A stretch of DNA of 64,000 bases. Origin: Cordia subcordata (lineage: Eukaryota; Streptophyta; Magnoliopsida; Boraginales; Cordiaceae). The DNA is taken from the NCBI GenBank assembly GCA_028554755.1, contig JAPTOF010000003.1, positions 25,274,001 to 25,338,000 of the forward strand, written 5' to 3'. Numbering within the stretch: position 1 is the first letter of the stretch; each line of letters opens with the position of its first letter. The position numbers and the translations under genes are program-made. This document shows, in pieces, positions 45,201-57,043 of the stretch. The notes below the pieces were generated by a model. That model had not been told where the DNA came from. It saw nothing but the letters and a program-made list of their open reading frames with translations, and searched no databases.

Positions 45201-46275
45201 GATAATAGCTTGTAGTGCCTTTCTGTAAATATTTTTTTGAAATAAGAAAGAAGAAAAAATTACCTCCATGACCCTCTGATTTTAGGTCTATTTAGAAGAC
45301 AAGCTGCCACTTGTACAAGGTAATTTTTCTTGTGAAAAGTTCTTTTCCCTCAAAAACACAAGAAAGTGTTAGAATTCTGATTTTTTGAATGTTGTGATAA
45401 GATGCTTCTACATATCTTGCCAAAAGTATGTTTCTTATTCACACGATTTACCGATTCTTAAATTGCATGACTGAAAGGGGAAAAGCTTCTATGGTACTCC
45501 ATATATAATTCTTCCATGGTTTGGAAAAACTAGTCTCCCATTTGAAAAGGTCACAATGTTGAATAAATTTCTTTCTAGTAGGCCTTTCCTGAAACAAAAA
45601 TGAACTTAATTGGCATGAGGAGTTTAGTTCTTCAATCTTTTGTGAACATTTACAGGCATCATGTCTCTCATCCATGGAAAGAGTATATATCTGAATTAAA
45701 GAGCACAGGTTCCTATGCACTCGCGTGGCCATCGAAACCATGTTTAACGAGAACTTTGTTCTAGATACCCCTTGTTTTTATCAGCTTAAGGAAAATGTCT
45801 TGCTTTTATCAGCTCAAGGAAAATGTCTCGTGCCTTTTCCCTTTCCTTGTGTTCCAGTGACCATTGTGTATATTTCGGTAATGATATGTGAACTTGGCTT
45901 TTCTTTGCAGAACGAAAGCTACTTTACATTACGTGACATGAAGGGTAGCAAACTTTCTGGCAGTGTTTTCAATATCCTTTTCAACCTCAATAAGTTCATG
46001 GCCTTTGAAACTCGTGATCCTTTTTTAATTCGTCAGGTAACTTGTACATTTATTTATTGTATAATATTTTTTGTTGCTCTTTGTGCGAGTCTGGATTGAT
46101 AATAGTTATGGTGTACTCTCTTCCCTCTGAATAGGAGCGTGAGAACCCAAACATGACGGAGTGGGATCGATTTGCGCACAGGGAATATATTAGGCTCTCA
46201 ATGGAGGAAGATGCAGAAGATGCTTCCAATGGAAGTGCAGATGTCTGGGATGAATCACTGGAGGCTCCCTTTTGA
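31503..46275 (+). CDS. PP2A regulatory subunit B'' (EF-hand), 12 exons
   Basis: Coding exons: 31503-31652, 34373-34615, 34734-34839, 34994-35093, 36045-36150, 36352-36442, 42999-43140, 43409-43556, 43677-43786, 44886-45042, 45911-46036 and 46135-46275, giving 1620 nt and 539 aa, close to the remembered length of Arabidopsis B'' subunits. An acidic N-terminus and a Ser/Pro-rich region (residues 51-110) precede the conserved core [15 protein letters not shown]-hand-like loops follow, including [12 protein letters not shown] (about 331-342) and the canonical [12 protein letters not shown] (about 404-415). The protein ends in an acidic tail. B'' subunits bring the PP2A A/C core to substrates and respond to calcium; plant members act in cytosol and membranes, for example on HMG-CoA reductase. 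ATG 31503 is chosen over 31509 as the first in frame. Intron 6 carries an antisense copia element. Head-to-head with PTAR1. Confidence 0.93.
36181..36227. repeat. (TA)n microsatellite in PP2A B'' intron 5
   Basis: About 23 TA units just downstream of the exon 5 donor. It is a likely length polymorphism. Confidence 0.9.
37125..37399 (-). repeat. copia-2 3' LTR (275 bp)
   Basis: In element orientation it starts TGTTAGAG and ends TTCAATA. The target duplication and the primer site both place the outer end at TATTGAATC on the + strand, so the terminal dinucleotides are TG...TA rather than TG...CA. Confidence 0.88.
37400..37411 (-). other. copia-2 polypurine tract
   Basis: The minus strand reads CTTGAGGCGGGT, immediately before the 3' LTR. 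The shared CTTGAGG(C/G)GGG core is the same as in copia-1. Confidence 0.8.
37407..41674 (-). pseudogene. copia-2 gag-pol, disrupted
   Basis: Gag starts at ATG 41674 ([16 protein letters not shown]). A stop lies near 41476 and another break near 41055. The gag zinc knuckle [16 protein letters not shown] (C-C-H-C complete) is near 40840. The protease site reads [12 protein letters not shown] where DSGA or DTGA is expected, so the catalytic Gly is replaced. Integrase pieces include [31 protein letters not shown] and [12 protein letters not shown], with breaks at about 40035 and 39900. RT (37698-38744) is one open frame with the complete [10 protein letters not shown] active site. RNase H is split at about 37690. 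Several stops exclude autonomous activity. Confidence 0.88.
42031..42049 (-). other. copia-2 primer binding site (tRNA-iMet)
   Basis: The minus strand reads TGGTATCCAGAGCGGG directly after the 5' LTR end. This is close to the initiator-Met site TGGTATCAGAGC. Confidence 0.78.
42050..42319 (-). repeat. copia-2 5' LTR (270 bp)
   Basis: On the + strand it runs from TATTGAATCTAATATTGAG to ATACTCTTACA. It differs from the other LTR by scattered substitutions and short indels (for example GAACATATCATT against GAAAGTATTATT). Confidence 0.9.
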
Positions 46276-49200
46276 GTTCTAGATGGTGAGATACTTGACA
46301 AAGTTTCCTTTTGAATCCTATTGTCAATAAATTTGACATTGTGCAAACTTTTGGTTTTGTAATGTTTGCTGTTTCCAAATGGAATACTACTGTTTCCTTT
46401 AGGAAAGTTGATATTTGTCCATGATCTTTATTCTTCCACAAGAAAGAATGAGTAAATAAACATGAATGCATCATCGTTCATATAAAGAACTGTCTCTTGC
46501 TCCTATCTTTGTTAAAACTCCTACAATATTCTGTTAATAGCATTAGTAGGTAGTTATGTATGATAGTGTAGAAAGACTCAAAGTTCGCTGCAATTGATGA
46601 AGCTGTAACATAGGTTTCAAATATTTTGGGTTAGGAAAGGGAAGAAGAATTCATCCGTGTCTCTAGTTAGTGATTCAAAATTCTTTGGAATCTCAATCAA
46701 TAAATTGACTTTAGCAATGATAACAGACATCAATTCCAAGGAAGACTACTTTTCAACAAATGTGTTCCAACAAAATTCTGCCACTTGAAGCTGCATGTAA
46801 TGATTCTTCTCAAGGTGACTGGTTTGGTTTACTCATGATTTTCATTCTCTAGCTTTTCCAGTGCTCTATGTGGGCAAATGAGCACATATAGGAGATGCCT
46901 TTGAGAATGGCGACACACTTTTTTGTGAGACTAATATTGCATTATTTAAACTTTATCTCAAAGCATGTGGAACATATAAAATTTCAGTGTTGCAGGGGCA
47001 GTATTTATGTCTCCTCTCTCAACTCGGTAAATTACCAAAGGATAGATTTCAAGACAAAATTTTGCTCCATGGTCACTCAAAAGGAAATGATATGGTCCTC
47101 CAGTAGTCCGTTGAACTTTTCAAGAAGTTCTATTGAAGTCCCACACCAATAATTTTGTAAATTCTTAGTCCTTGCATTTAAGATTTGGTCTAGCTTGAGT
47201 CTGTTTTATGATATTTGTCTAATTTGAACTCTAGGAGATATTATCTTAGCCTTTACTATGTATCTTCTGTTAAGACTTGTGGCAATATCAAGGATAAACT
47301 GTCAAAAGACTTTAAAATGAGGGACTAAATCATGCAAATGAAACAGGACAAGTGAGACTGTTTTGAAAATTGGTAACTGTTGGTGGTGATCACCCCAAAA
47401 GATGGAGTAAGAGCATAAACTATTGCTTTAGGAATGAGTTGTTGCCACAGAATAATACTTCTGCAAAAAGCATTGAGTTTTCTTTTGCTGTTTCTGATCT
47501 TAGTTTGTTCCTGACTTTCAGGTGTCTATGGCAAATTTGCCATACCAAGCTGGCTATCAAGCAGCAACAAGTAATTTTGGAGGGAAAATCATCGAAGAGA
47601 TTGGTTTGACCTTTTTTGGATATGTTTTTGTGCTGCCAGAATGAAATGTTTATTTGACCCTGCTAAGAGAATGCTTGCCAAAGCCAAGAAAATGCGGAAT
47701 CGTGTTTGTTTGGATGTTTCTGACTAGGAGGCCACGGGCTTGGGGTGAGAGGGCCTACTGGTAACAGGTGACTAGTCAGAAACAGCTCAGGGTAGTTCAT
47801 AAATTCTAGCACCTTATTTTCATTTAGTTGTAAGAAATTGTTATTAATAATTATTTGTTCTAGAGCCAATGCTTAGTTTTGATCTCGTAAATTGTCATCC
47901 GTGGGCTTTAGTCGGCAGGTGTATTCTGCTGTACTGTTCACATTTTGCCCTTCTCTTTTCTATTCTTTCAGGTTCTGACTTTCCGTAGTGTAGATTCGTG
48001 GTGTCGATGGAGTTTTTGTAATGTCATTGCACTTCTTGGTCTAATTGCCATTAGCTGTCATTTGAGACTTTGATCCATCATGTAGGGGCATGTGGATGTT
48101 ACAAGTTGACTTACATTTTCGCGCTAGCAGTAGACGATAAATTTTGGAAATCGTTTTGAGGATATAGATAAAAAGAGGAAATGATCAAACAGAGCGCAGT
48201 GGCTGAAATTCGTTTTATATCTTGTTGAATATGGAGTTCTTTTTCAGATGAATCACTTATCTCATGGTTACTTAGTTGTTGCTGAAGGCAACACTGGTGT
48301 CGTTATGGTGGACGTACTTGTTATTTCTGCAAATATGTCTTCTCAGTTAGTTTATATTATTGTATGGTGATTGGATGATAGTTGTGCTGGTCCACTATTT
48401 TTTTTTTTTTTTAAAAAAAAACCCTCAATCAAATTATTTATTGCGAAAATAAATTTTGTTTGAAAATACTGGTTTTTCATAATTAGTGGAAAAAAAATAC
48501 TGGCCCAGCACCTTGTTGGATGACCGATTACAAAATGATTTTATTCCGGAGAATAGCAATTGTTCAAATGGTGTTGCTTTTCTTTCCTTTTTCTCTCAAA
48601 ACGTGAAATTAAGGATCTCAAAGCAAAATAAACTTATATGTGGGGAAAAGCATTAGAGGGTGAAAATAAATTATTGTCATCTTTCAACCTGTGTAAATTA
48701 GGCAAAGTCATAAAACAAACATCGTTCATACATTACGATGACCACACTGCTGGTGTCTTTTATTTATTTATTTATTTATTTTTATTTTTTTGAAAAAATA
48801 TTCATATTATCCACATCACATCATCTATTTTTCACAAGAGTCGCGACCGTTTTGTACAAGAAAACTTAACTCTTTAAAAAAAAATTTACAAATTTAAGTT
48901 AAAAGGAAGAATTTATCCTAATGGCTCGTGTAACCCAATTTATCATATGGGTCAACCATGCGATGAGCATACTGAAAGGTATTGCTAATATGGAAGTATA
49001 GATACCATATTACTTGTCAACAGGATCTTTTCTCTCTATTTCAATTAAAAGATTTATTAACAAATTCAAATGTAAGAATCTTTTGATGATAATAACCAAT
49101 AAAAATTAAAGAAAAGTGGTCCGCGATGGAAGAGAGAATAACTAAACAATTTATTTATTCATTCCTCATCTTTTTCCTGGTCAAGTATATATTCGTAATG

Positions 49201-49373
49201 GATTATATAAAAAGTGAACGTATATGAAATTGTATATATATAGGCCCAAGCCCAAAACCAACTAAAGCCATCTCGCGCTCTTGACTTTCAGAGACCAAAG
49301 ACGCCAGCGCCGAAAGCTCTCAAACCCTATTGGTTAGCCCACCGGCACCATCACTCTCAGCGTCGCCGGCCAT
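46276..49373 (+). other. PP2A B'' 3' UTR and intergenic to DPH6
   Basis: The left end is PP2A B'' 3' UTR with a candidate poly(A) signal AATAAA at 46326-46331. A donor-like GATG|GTGAGA just after the stop and an acceptor-like TTTCAG|GTGTCT near 47520 could mark a 3' UTR intron, but I cannot confirm it. From about 48390 the sequence is AT-rich with A/T runs. No conserved coding sequence was seen. Confidence 0.45.
49322..49329 (+). promoter_or_regulatory. telo-box (AAACCCTA) upstream of DPH6
   Basis: The motif lies 45 bases before the ATG in a GC-richer leader. Telo-boxes are enriched in promoters of plant translation-machinery genes, which fits a gene that modifies elongation factor 2. Confidence 0.5.
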
Positions 49374-52300
49374 ATGAAGGTGGTGGCGTTAGTAAGCGGC
49401 GGCAAAGACAGCTGCTATGCCATGATGAAATGTCTTCAATATGGCCATGAGGTCCATTTCTTCTTTCATCAAAGACACACCCACACATTACATACATACA
49501 TACATATGTATTTACATATATGTATATGTATATGTATATATGTAGATATAGATATAGATATAGATGTGTTTATGTGCAGTTTATAGTGGATGGTGTGTTT
49601 GTAATTTCAGATAGTTGCGTTGGCAAATTTGATGCCGGCTGATGATGCAGTGGATGAGCTTGATAGCTACATGTATCAAACTGTAAGACTCTGCCACATA
49701 AAAGCTACTATCTTTACTCTTAAGTAGGCATCGATTTTATTTCAATCTTATAAATTAAATGTAAAATAAGCATATTTGAAAAAAAAAAGCCCTGGCCTTT
49801 CTCTTTTGCTGTCTTGTTAAAAGTTGAGTGTATTAGTGGAATTTCGCTGACCTCAAAACATTTTGATGTTAGTTTGTAATTTTGTTATTGGCCAACATAT
49901 TCAGGCACTCGCTTGATTATGTACGTAGCAACTGGAATTAAAAAAAAAAAAAAAAGAAAAGCTTTTTAAGGATTTGGTGCTTAGAGATATCTTTTGCTAT
50001 GATGTTTATATTAGTGGGGAAAAAAGGGGTCTAGAGAAGCTTGGAGGAAGTAGCTTTTTCAGTTAATTGTTCCCAATTTGATGGAAAATTAGGTTATAGT
50101 TGCTCTTTGTTGTTGGAAAATACTGGCTTCTTGTGTAGCTCTCTCTCTCTGGGGCGAGGAATTTGTCATTTTACTTATTGTCTTCTTCATGTTTATACTT
50201 TTATTCTTTGTTCTTAGGGGACGAGGTCACTATTGTCTTCTTCATGTTTATATGTTTATTGTTTGTTCTTTTACTTATTGTCTGTTGTTTTTATGTTATT
50301 TATAGTTCTGACGGGTGTGAGTAAGCTTTCATAAATTTTATATTCAAGAAAAATTGTGAAGTTTTGTTGTACCATTGGGTCCAGTGCTAACTGGGATGGG
50401 TGGCGAAGCATTAAGGATAAAAATTTGGTAGATATGATTTTGAAATGAAGACCTTGTAAATTTTACTTTCATTGTCATTAATGCAAGGTTAACCAGTTGC
50501 AGCAAATGAATTTATGCAGTTTCTTTTTTGTCAATTATAAGGGAGTTTTTTCACTTCCCTCTATTCCGGCTTCTCTTTCTTATGTTGGGATTTGCTTTCT
50601 GGAAAACTTTTCTAGGTTGGGCACCAGATTGTCGTCAGCTACGCAAAATGCATGGGTATACCATTGTTCAGAAGGAGAATACAAGGATCCACAAGGCAAG
50701 CCCTTTAAGCGGGAAGTCTTTGGTATAACCAATTGTCTTTTATTGGGGAAGCTATTATAAGTTTTTACCAAAAATATTTAGCTAACCATCTTCATGAAAA
50801 AGGAGTGTAAACATTTAAGATTGATTTTTAAGTACAGATCTAACCATGATTAATTATAAGAGAATCAATAATGTGCATATGTTTTACTCTAGAATTGCCG
50901 TGTTATCTTTCTCAGGCATCGTGATCTCAGCTATCGTATGACTGCTGGTGATGAAGTTGAAGATATGTATATATTGTTAAATGAAGTGAAGCAGCAAATA
51001 CCCTCAGTGACAGCTGTATCTTCTGGTGCCATTGCATCTGACTATCAAAGATTACGGGTGGAAAGTGTATGCTCGAGGTTAGGACTTGTTTCTTTGGCAT
51101 ATTTATGGAAGCAAGATCAGTCATTCCTCCTTCAAGAAATGGTAACTTGGCTTTTAAACCTCTGTTGTTGCCCTGTCATTGAAGTTTGTAATACTAAGGA
51201 TGATTTTGTCTCAATGCCTGCCAGATTAACAGTGGGATAGTTGCTATCACAGTGAAGGTTCGGTTTGTTTCTCCTTCCGTTATTACATTTCTAATTGATA
51301 CTTGTGTTTGCATTTCTTATATAATTTGATTGGTTGGCTTAAATTCTCATCTTAAGTTTCACATGCTATATGAAATTCAATGTATCATTTTGTGTAGTAA
51401 TTTTAGTTTTCTTCCAAATCATTTTGTCTGAATCAAGAATCTTCCTTATTATCGGAACACCTTTAAGGCATTGCCTTTTGTTTCCTTAGATAATATACTA
51501 TTTTGTATTTTGTACTTCCGATTCTAATTAACTTAGAAGTTTTCTCAGAGAACATATTTATATTGGAAATCGTAGTGTATCTGTCAAAGAAATTACTGAA
51601 CGGATTCAGAATCTACATGTTTCTTATTTTAAAACTTTAGGCTTCACGTTTCTACATGTTTCAGTTTTAAACTCAGGTAAGTTTAGATGAATGAGAATAC
51701 TGATAAAGCATTACATAAATTCAGTATCTGAGGGAGCTCGATCAAACTCATATGAATTGCAAATTGTAAATGAAGATATAAAAGCCCGTGGTTTTTTGAG
51801 TTTTATGGACTGAGCATGACTAGTCAAACTTTATCAGCAAAGACTGATTACATCTAATTTTCTGCTATGCATTTAACATAATATGAAAATTTAGAAATTT
51901 GCTTTTTCTCTACATTTCATTTCTTTCTGAACCAAGGTCCTATCTGAAGAGAGGTTAAAGTCATGAACACTGCCCTATCAGAATAGGAAAGAAAGAAACA
52001 TATACATGACGTTTTCTAGATGCTTTTTTCTTTCCTTTCTCATCCTCCTGCTCCTGTTATTATATTTGATCCACTTTGTGAAAAGCATAGTTTGTTAGAT
52101 GAGCAGCATAAGAGATAAATGGAGCATGACTTGGTTTATCTCGTTTGCAATTCTTATATCTGTTAGGATCCTCTAATAATTTACCTTTGATATTCTTAGG
52201 TTGCAGCAATTGGTTTGGACCCTTCAACACACTTGGGAAAAGAAATAGCAGTCTTGGAGTCCCATTTACACAAGCTAAAAGAGTAGGTCTCCCTGAAACA

Positions 52301-55300
52301 TGAGAGTTTTGTATTTGAGTTCATTAGTGTTTAAGGAGCTAATAACTTGTCCTATCAATTTACTCATAGGTTGTATGGAATAAATATATGCGGTGAAGGA
52401 GGTGAATATGAGACACTAACACTTGACTGTCCACTTTTCAAAGTAAGTCTATCTTTGGTCTTTCATCTCCTTCAAATACAAGTATTCACCAGCAATGCAT
52501 CCCTTTGTATTTCCTTTCGCATTTTTAGCGAACTTTTCATTTTCTTGCATAAGTTTTGGACTAACTGTGTGAAGAATTACTTGTTAACTGCTGAATTGAA
52601 GTTAATCTTTGCCTGTGCTGTTTACTTTCTGGACTTTCCAATTTATACACTTTTTTAACAAATAGAACCTCTCAGAATGCCCGGATTGTGCTGGATGATT
52701 TTCAAGTTGTATTACATTCTTCAGATTCCATAGCTTCTGTGGGGATCCTTCATCCCTTGGCATTCCATTTGGAGAAGAAAATGGAGACTATAAGTGAGTA
52801 TGATCAGAGTGATGGAATTGACTTGGAGAAATTGGATTTGGTACATGAGGTTGTAGGGGATTGCCAGAGAAAATGTGAAGAAAACAATAAAGTTGTTGAC
52901 TTGAACTTCAATCTAGCAGAGGCTGCAGAACAAAAGCTTCGTATTTCTAAAACCAAAAAGGATAACACATTTTCTATTTCTTGTTGGTTGGATGATATGT
53001 CGACGGGTCCATCAGGTAATAACTCTGCTGATACACTAATAAATGAATGGGTGTTTTTATATCTTCTTATTATATCTTAGCTGCTTAATTTGTTGGTATT
53101 TGGTTTAAATTGGATAATTTGTAGTTTTCAGCATCTTTTATCTCTCTACTCGACAGATTTGCAGGAGGACCTGGAGCTTGTCCTGATAAAAATTGAAACA
53201 CTACTTGCTAAACATTGTTACTCTTGGGAGGATGTTCTTTACATTCACCTGTGTATTGCTGATATGAATGAGTTTGCATCTGCAAATGATACTTACGTAA
53301 GATTCATTACCCAAGATAAGTGTCGTTTTGGTGTACCTTCCCGGTCTACGATAGAGGTTCCTCTTCTGCAAGTTGGGTTAGGGAAAGCATATATTGAAGT
53401 CTTGGTGGCAAGTGACAACTTAAAAAAGGTTTTGCATGTACAAAGCATATCCTGTTGGGCTCCCAGCTGCATTGGTCCATACAGTCAGGTTACTGAATTA
53501 CATGTGCTATATCTTTGCATATGAAACACATAAAACTACTTAATCTTCATATTACTTTTTAGTGAAATCTTTGGTTGGTGGTGCTGGTTCTTTTCCTTGC
53601 CACTTCTCTTCTTCTGTGCAGGCAACTTTACACAAGGATATATTATATATGGCTGGCCAATTGGGGCTTCAGCCCCCAACAATGTTATTATGCAACGGAG
53701 GTGCTACAGCAGAGCTTGAACAAGCCCTAGAAAATAGTGAAGCAGTGGCAAACTCCTTTAACTGTTCATTATCCACATCTGCTATTCTCTTCATCATTTA
53801 CTGTTCGACATCTATTATTAAGTCAGAAAGGATAGCTGTTAAGAAGAAGAGTGACAGTGTTCTGAAGCAAATGAAGTTGCTTCATTTAGATGGCAGAAAC
53901 AAGTCTGAAGTTCTCGATCCCATTTTCTTGTATGTTTTTGTCCCGGATCTACCAAAAAGGTAACACTTTTTCATTTCTTTTTATTTTATATCCAATCCCT
54001 AATACTGGGCAGACAACTCGTGTTTTGTAGCATTTTGGTGCTTCATACTCATCTTACATGTCGATTTCAACTTATGGAAAAATACGTAAAATAAATCCAT
54101 CATTTCTAATGATGCTTTACTTTCCAGCAAAGAGATGCCTGGAAATTTCTGATTCCAATATATGATTCTCTACAAGTGTGATTTGGCTTCAACATGGTTA
54201 CAAAATCTAAACCTCTTAAATGATCTGCATAGTCTTAGATCTACTATATTGAGCTAACACAGCTCAAATGCCAAAGAAGGAAATAAAACAAGCTATCTCG
54301 CCCATATTCTACCAATGCTTGTTTCTTCATATCTTAACACTATGATTGAAAACTTCCTTCCTCGCCATTTTGTACTTAAGAAAGGTGACTAGACATAAAA
54401 CATTCATTAGGAAAGAGAGCTAATTCCAGTTCCATGTGGTAAACTGTGCAAATGGAGAGAGAAAAATGGACAATGAATGGAATGCAAAAGAGAATGGGAG
54501 AGATCAGAGAAGAGAGGAATGAGAAGGTGAGATAATCCATTTCTAGGAATTGGTGAATGGGTTTGTTAAGTTAAAGAAAAATAGCTGAGAGGTTAATTGG
54601 GAATTATTTCGACGTGTATTAAGGCCATAACTGGAATAAATTGTTCAGCAAAAGTCCTTGGCTATTTGGTATAGAAATTATAATCTAGCATTAACTTGGC
54701 TTGTAGAAGAATAGAACTGCACAAATGATCTCTTTGCCTTTATTTTCTTTTCTCAAATTGCAGAGCTCTGGTGGAAGTAAAGCCAATTCTCCATGTTGCT
54801 GGGGTTCTGGGGACTCAAACAGATGATGTTATCCAAGATGTATCTACTGTAATGGATTATTGGGGTTTTCGGCATAAAGATTGGCCTGAAAGTTGCACAG
54901 AGAAATGTATCCTCGATGGCAAAATATGCGCTGCCATTCTATCTATAACTAAGGTTGTTGCTGCAAATATCTGCACTGATTTTAAGATTAGTGCTCACAG
55001 CGACATGGACCAGACCATTAACGAGGCACAAATAGAAAGAATAGCAAGATTTTGCATTTATCGCCTTGATAAAGTACTTCTGGAAAACCATTTCTTCTGG
55101 AATGACATATTGGTTAGCTTCTCTTCTCGATAGATCTCCTTAACTTCCAACCAAGTTTATTTTTCTGACTATTGTTGAATGCTGTCATATTTATTTCATT
55201 TCATTGCCTTTGTGTATGACGACACTTTGTTGAAGTGTTCCTCTTATGTTGTAGCAGTCTGTTTTTGTTTATCCTTTTCTGGCTGGAATTTGAGGTTGGG

Positions 55301-55935
55301 TAGGGGTGTGGGGTAGGGTGGGGCAAGAGGAGCTGACAATCCAGATAAAAAATATTACCTTGGAGATTGTGCAGCTGCAGCATAATGTCAAGGTCTCTAG
55401 GAAGCACGCAACTTGGACCTGTGTACATAGTTGGGCAGAGAGAGATCAGAAAGAATTGGAGGGGCGTGTTATTATCTGTATCTCTAAGGGAAAATATTAG
55501 ATGGGGCATTTTGCTCTCTTTTAAGATCCTTGCTCTTGATCTTCCTTTTTGTTTGGTTTAGGCATCTTCTGAAACTTGGGGTCTATAGTTTGAGTGATTT
55601 AGATGGCTGCTACTCTTGCGCTCTCTCATGGCATGTCCCCTTATTTGCTCTGCTTTCTTCTTTTCTTTTTCCTTTGTTGTTTAGAATCTGCTGTCTTACA
55701 TATCTGTCTCCTTGTGTAGAGTTTGAGGTTCTATTTCCCAACAAGTCTTCAAATTTCCCATGGAAAATTGTCACACATTTTGAGCAGTGCCTTAAATGAA
55801 TTCGCTCAGATGAGCCAGCGAATCAAGATAGATAGTGAGCCCATATTCAACCTTGTTCCCGTTGTGGGCGCTGGAAGGGACCCTTCATCTGTGGATGATA
55901 TACTCACCTGTGAGGTGTTATCTAGGAAATTTTAG
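49374..55935 (+). CDS. DPH6: diphthine-ammonia ligase (DPH6) with RidA-like domains, 12 exons
   Basis: Coding exons: 49374-49451, 49611-49682, 50616-50695, 50916-51141, 51225-51257, 52200-52282, 52370-52442, 52676-53015, 53157-53488, 53622-53959, 54764-55112 and 55720-55935, giving 2220 nt and 739 aa. The N-terminal ATP pyrophosphatase domain (residues 1 to about 215) has the PP-loop SGGKDS at 8-13 and the conserved block CGEGGEYETLTLDCPLF. It catalyses the last, ATP-dependent amidation of diphthine to diphthamide on eEF2 in the cytosol. Two RidA/YjgF-like domains follow (about 330-440 and 440-560, with SCWAPSCIGPYSQ between them), as in yeast and plant DPH6. The C-terminal region carries PIFNLVPVVGAG. 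Intron 3 has a GC donor (ACAAG|GCAAGC); reading through it would give a stop within three codons. At exon 8 the acceptor CTCAG|AAT is used because it restores NARIVLDDF. Confidence 0.92.
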
Positions 55936-57043
55936 CTATGTTCTGATTACAGATATGTAATTTATTGTAAGAAGACAGTATACGTACACCAAAGTCTGTT
56001 ATTGTTGCAAGTTTGCTCCTTACGCTCACCAGGAAAATATATGTGTTTTGAGCATCAAAAATAATTTATCATGTAGGGTTATTTGCCATTGTTGCAAGTT
56101 TGTGCCCCATTCACATGAGATACTGTTATATATGGTACTTCTCTTACCATGATGGCTTCTCCATTGTTTGGTGCCAGTGTTTCATATGATTGTTCAGTGC
56201 CGCAGTGTTTCATATGTTTATTGCTTTGTGCCGTGAGGATTACCGGCCGATGACTCTACAATAATCATGGTAGAGGGGTTGTTGAACAGGTAAGAGTGGT
56301 GGTTGAAACTTTTTGTCGTTCCACTTGGGAACACTAGTCTATGCCACTGAGCAATGTGGTTCTTAGGTTGTCATAACAGTGATGTGGTTTCTAGTGCCAT
56401 TGTTCACATTAGTTGGTAGCATTATCTACTATGACAGGATTATCCCATACATTGTTCACCGTCTAGTTTTGAGTTTCGAATTATTATATGCAGTTTTACC
56501 TAATCAGGTAGCGGCCATCCAAGCTTTCCATTCCATTTTGGTGTTTAGTTGTCTCAAATTCGCTGCCCTAAATAACACGAGTTATGACTTTAAACTTACA
56601 ATATTAACTTACGAAATCACTTTTGTATAAATCTTACACTAAAGTGAGACATCACCAACGGTTTGTGAGCCTCAGCGGTAAAATGAACCAAAGAAAGACG
56701 GGCTCCTAAGTTGGAAAGCTATTCACTGTGAATATTGAATAATAATTACTACACAAAGTAAAATGAGTGACTAAACAAATACAATGTGCATACACTTTAC
56801 ATCATGATTCTTCTTATATAGCGTGCCATTACAATGCTTTATATACTTTACATATAAGCAAAATTGGATGCTTATTACTCGTTATATCAATAATCGTGGA
56901 CTATTATTTACATACCTCGGTGCTGCTGCTGCTGCTAGTGGTGCTGCTGCTTGAGTGAAGCTAATTGACAACCTTGTCGCTTATATTGAGTGTTCTTCAT
57001 TGTCCACTGGTATATCTCTTAGAGGTGACAGCTTTAGTTGTGT
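55936..57043. other. convergent intergenic region between DPH6 and the glycosyltransferase gene
   Basis: About 1.1 kb between two stop codons, presumably mostly the two 3' UTRs. Holds a short GCT-rich tract at 56922-56951. No further gene is seen. Confidence 0.5.
56922..56951. repeat. imperfect (GCT)n tract
   Basis: Five GCT units, an interruption (AGTG), then GTGCTGCTGC. It lies in noncoding sequence 3' of the glycosyltransferase gene. Confidence 0.8.

Noticed and set aside
46286..47530. 3' UTR intron of PP2A B''
   Set aside because: Donor- and acceptor-like motifs exist but there is no phase or homology to test them; left as a remark only.
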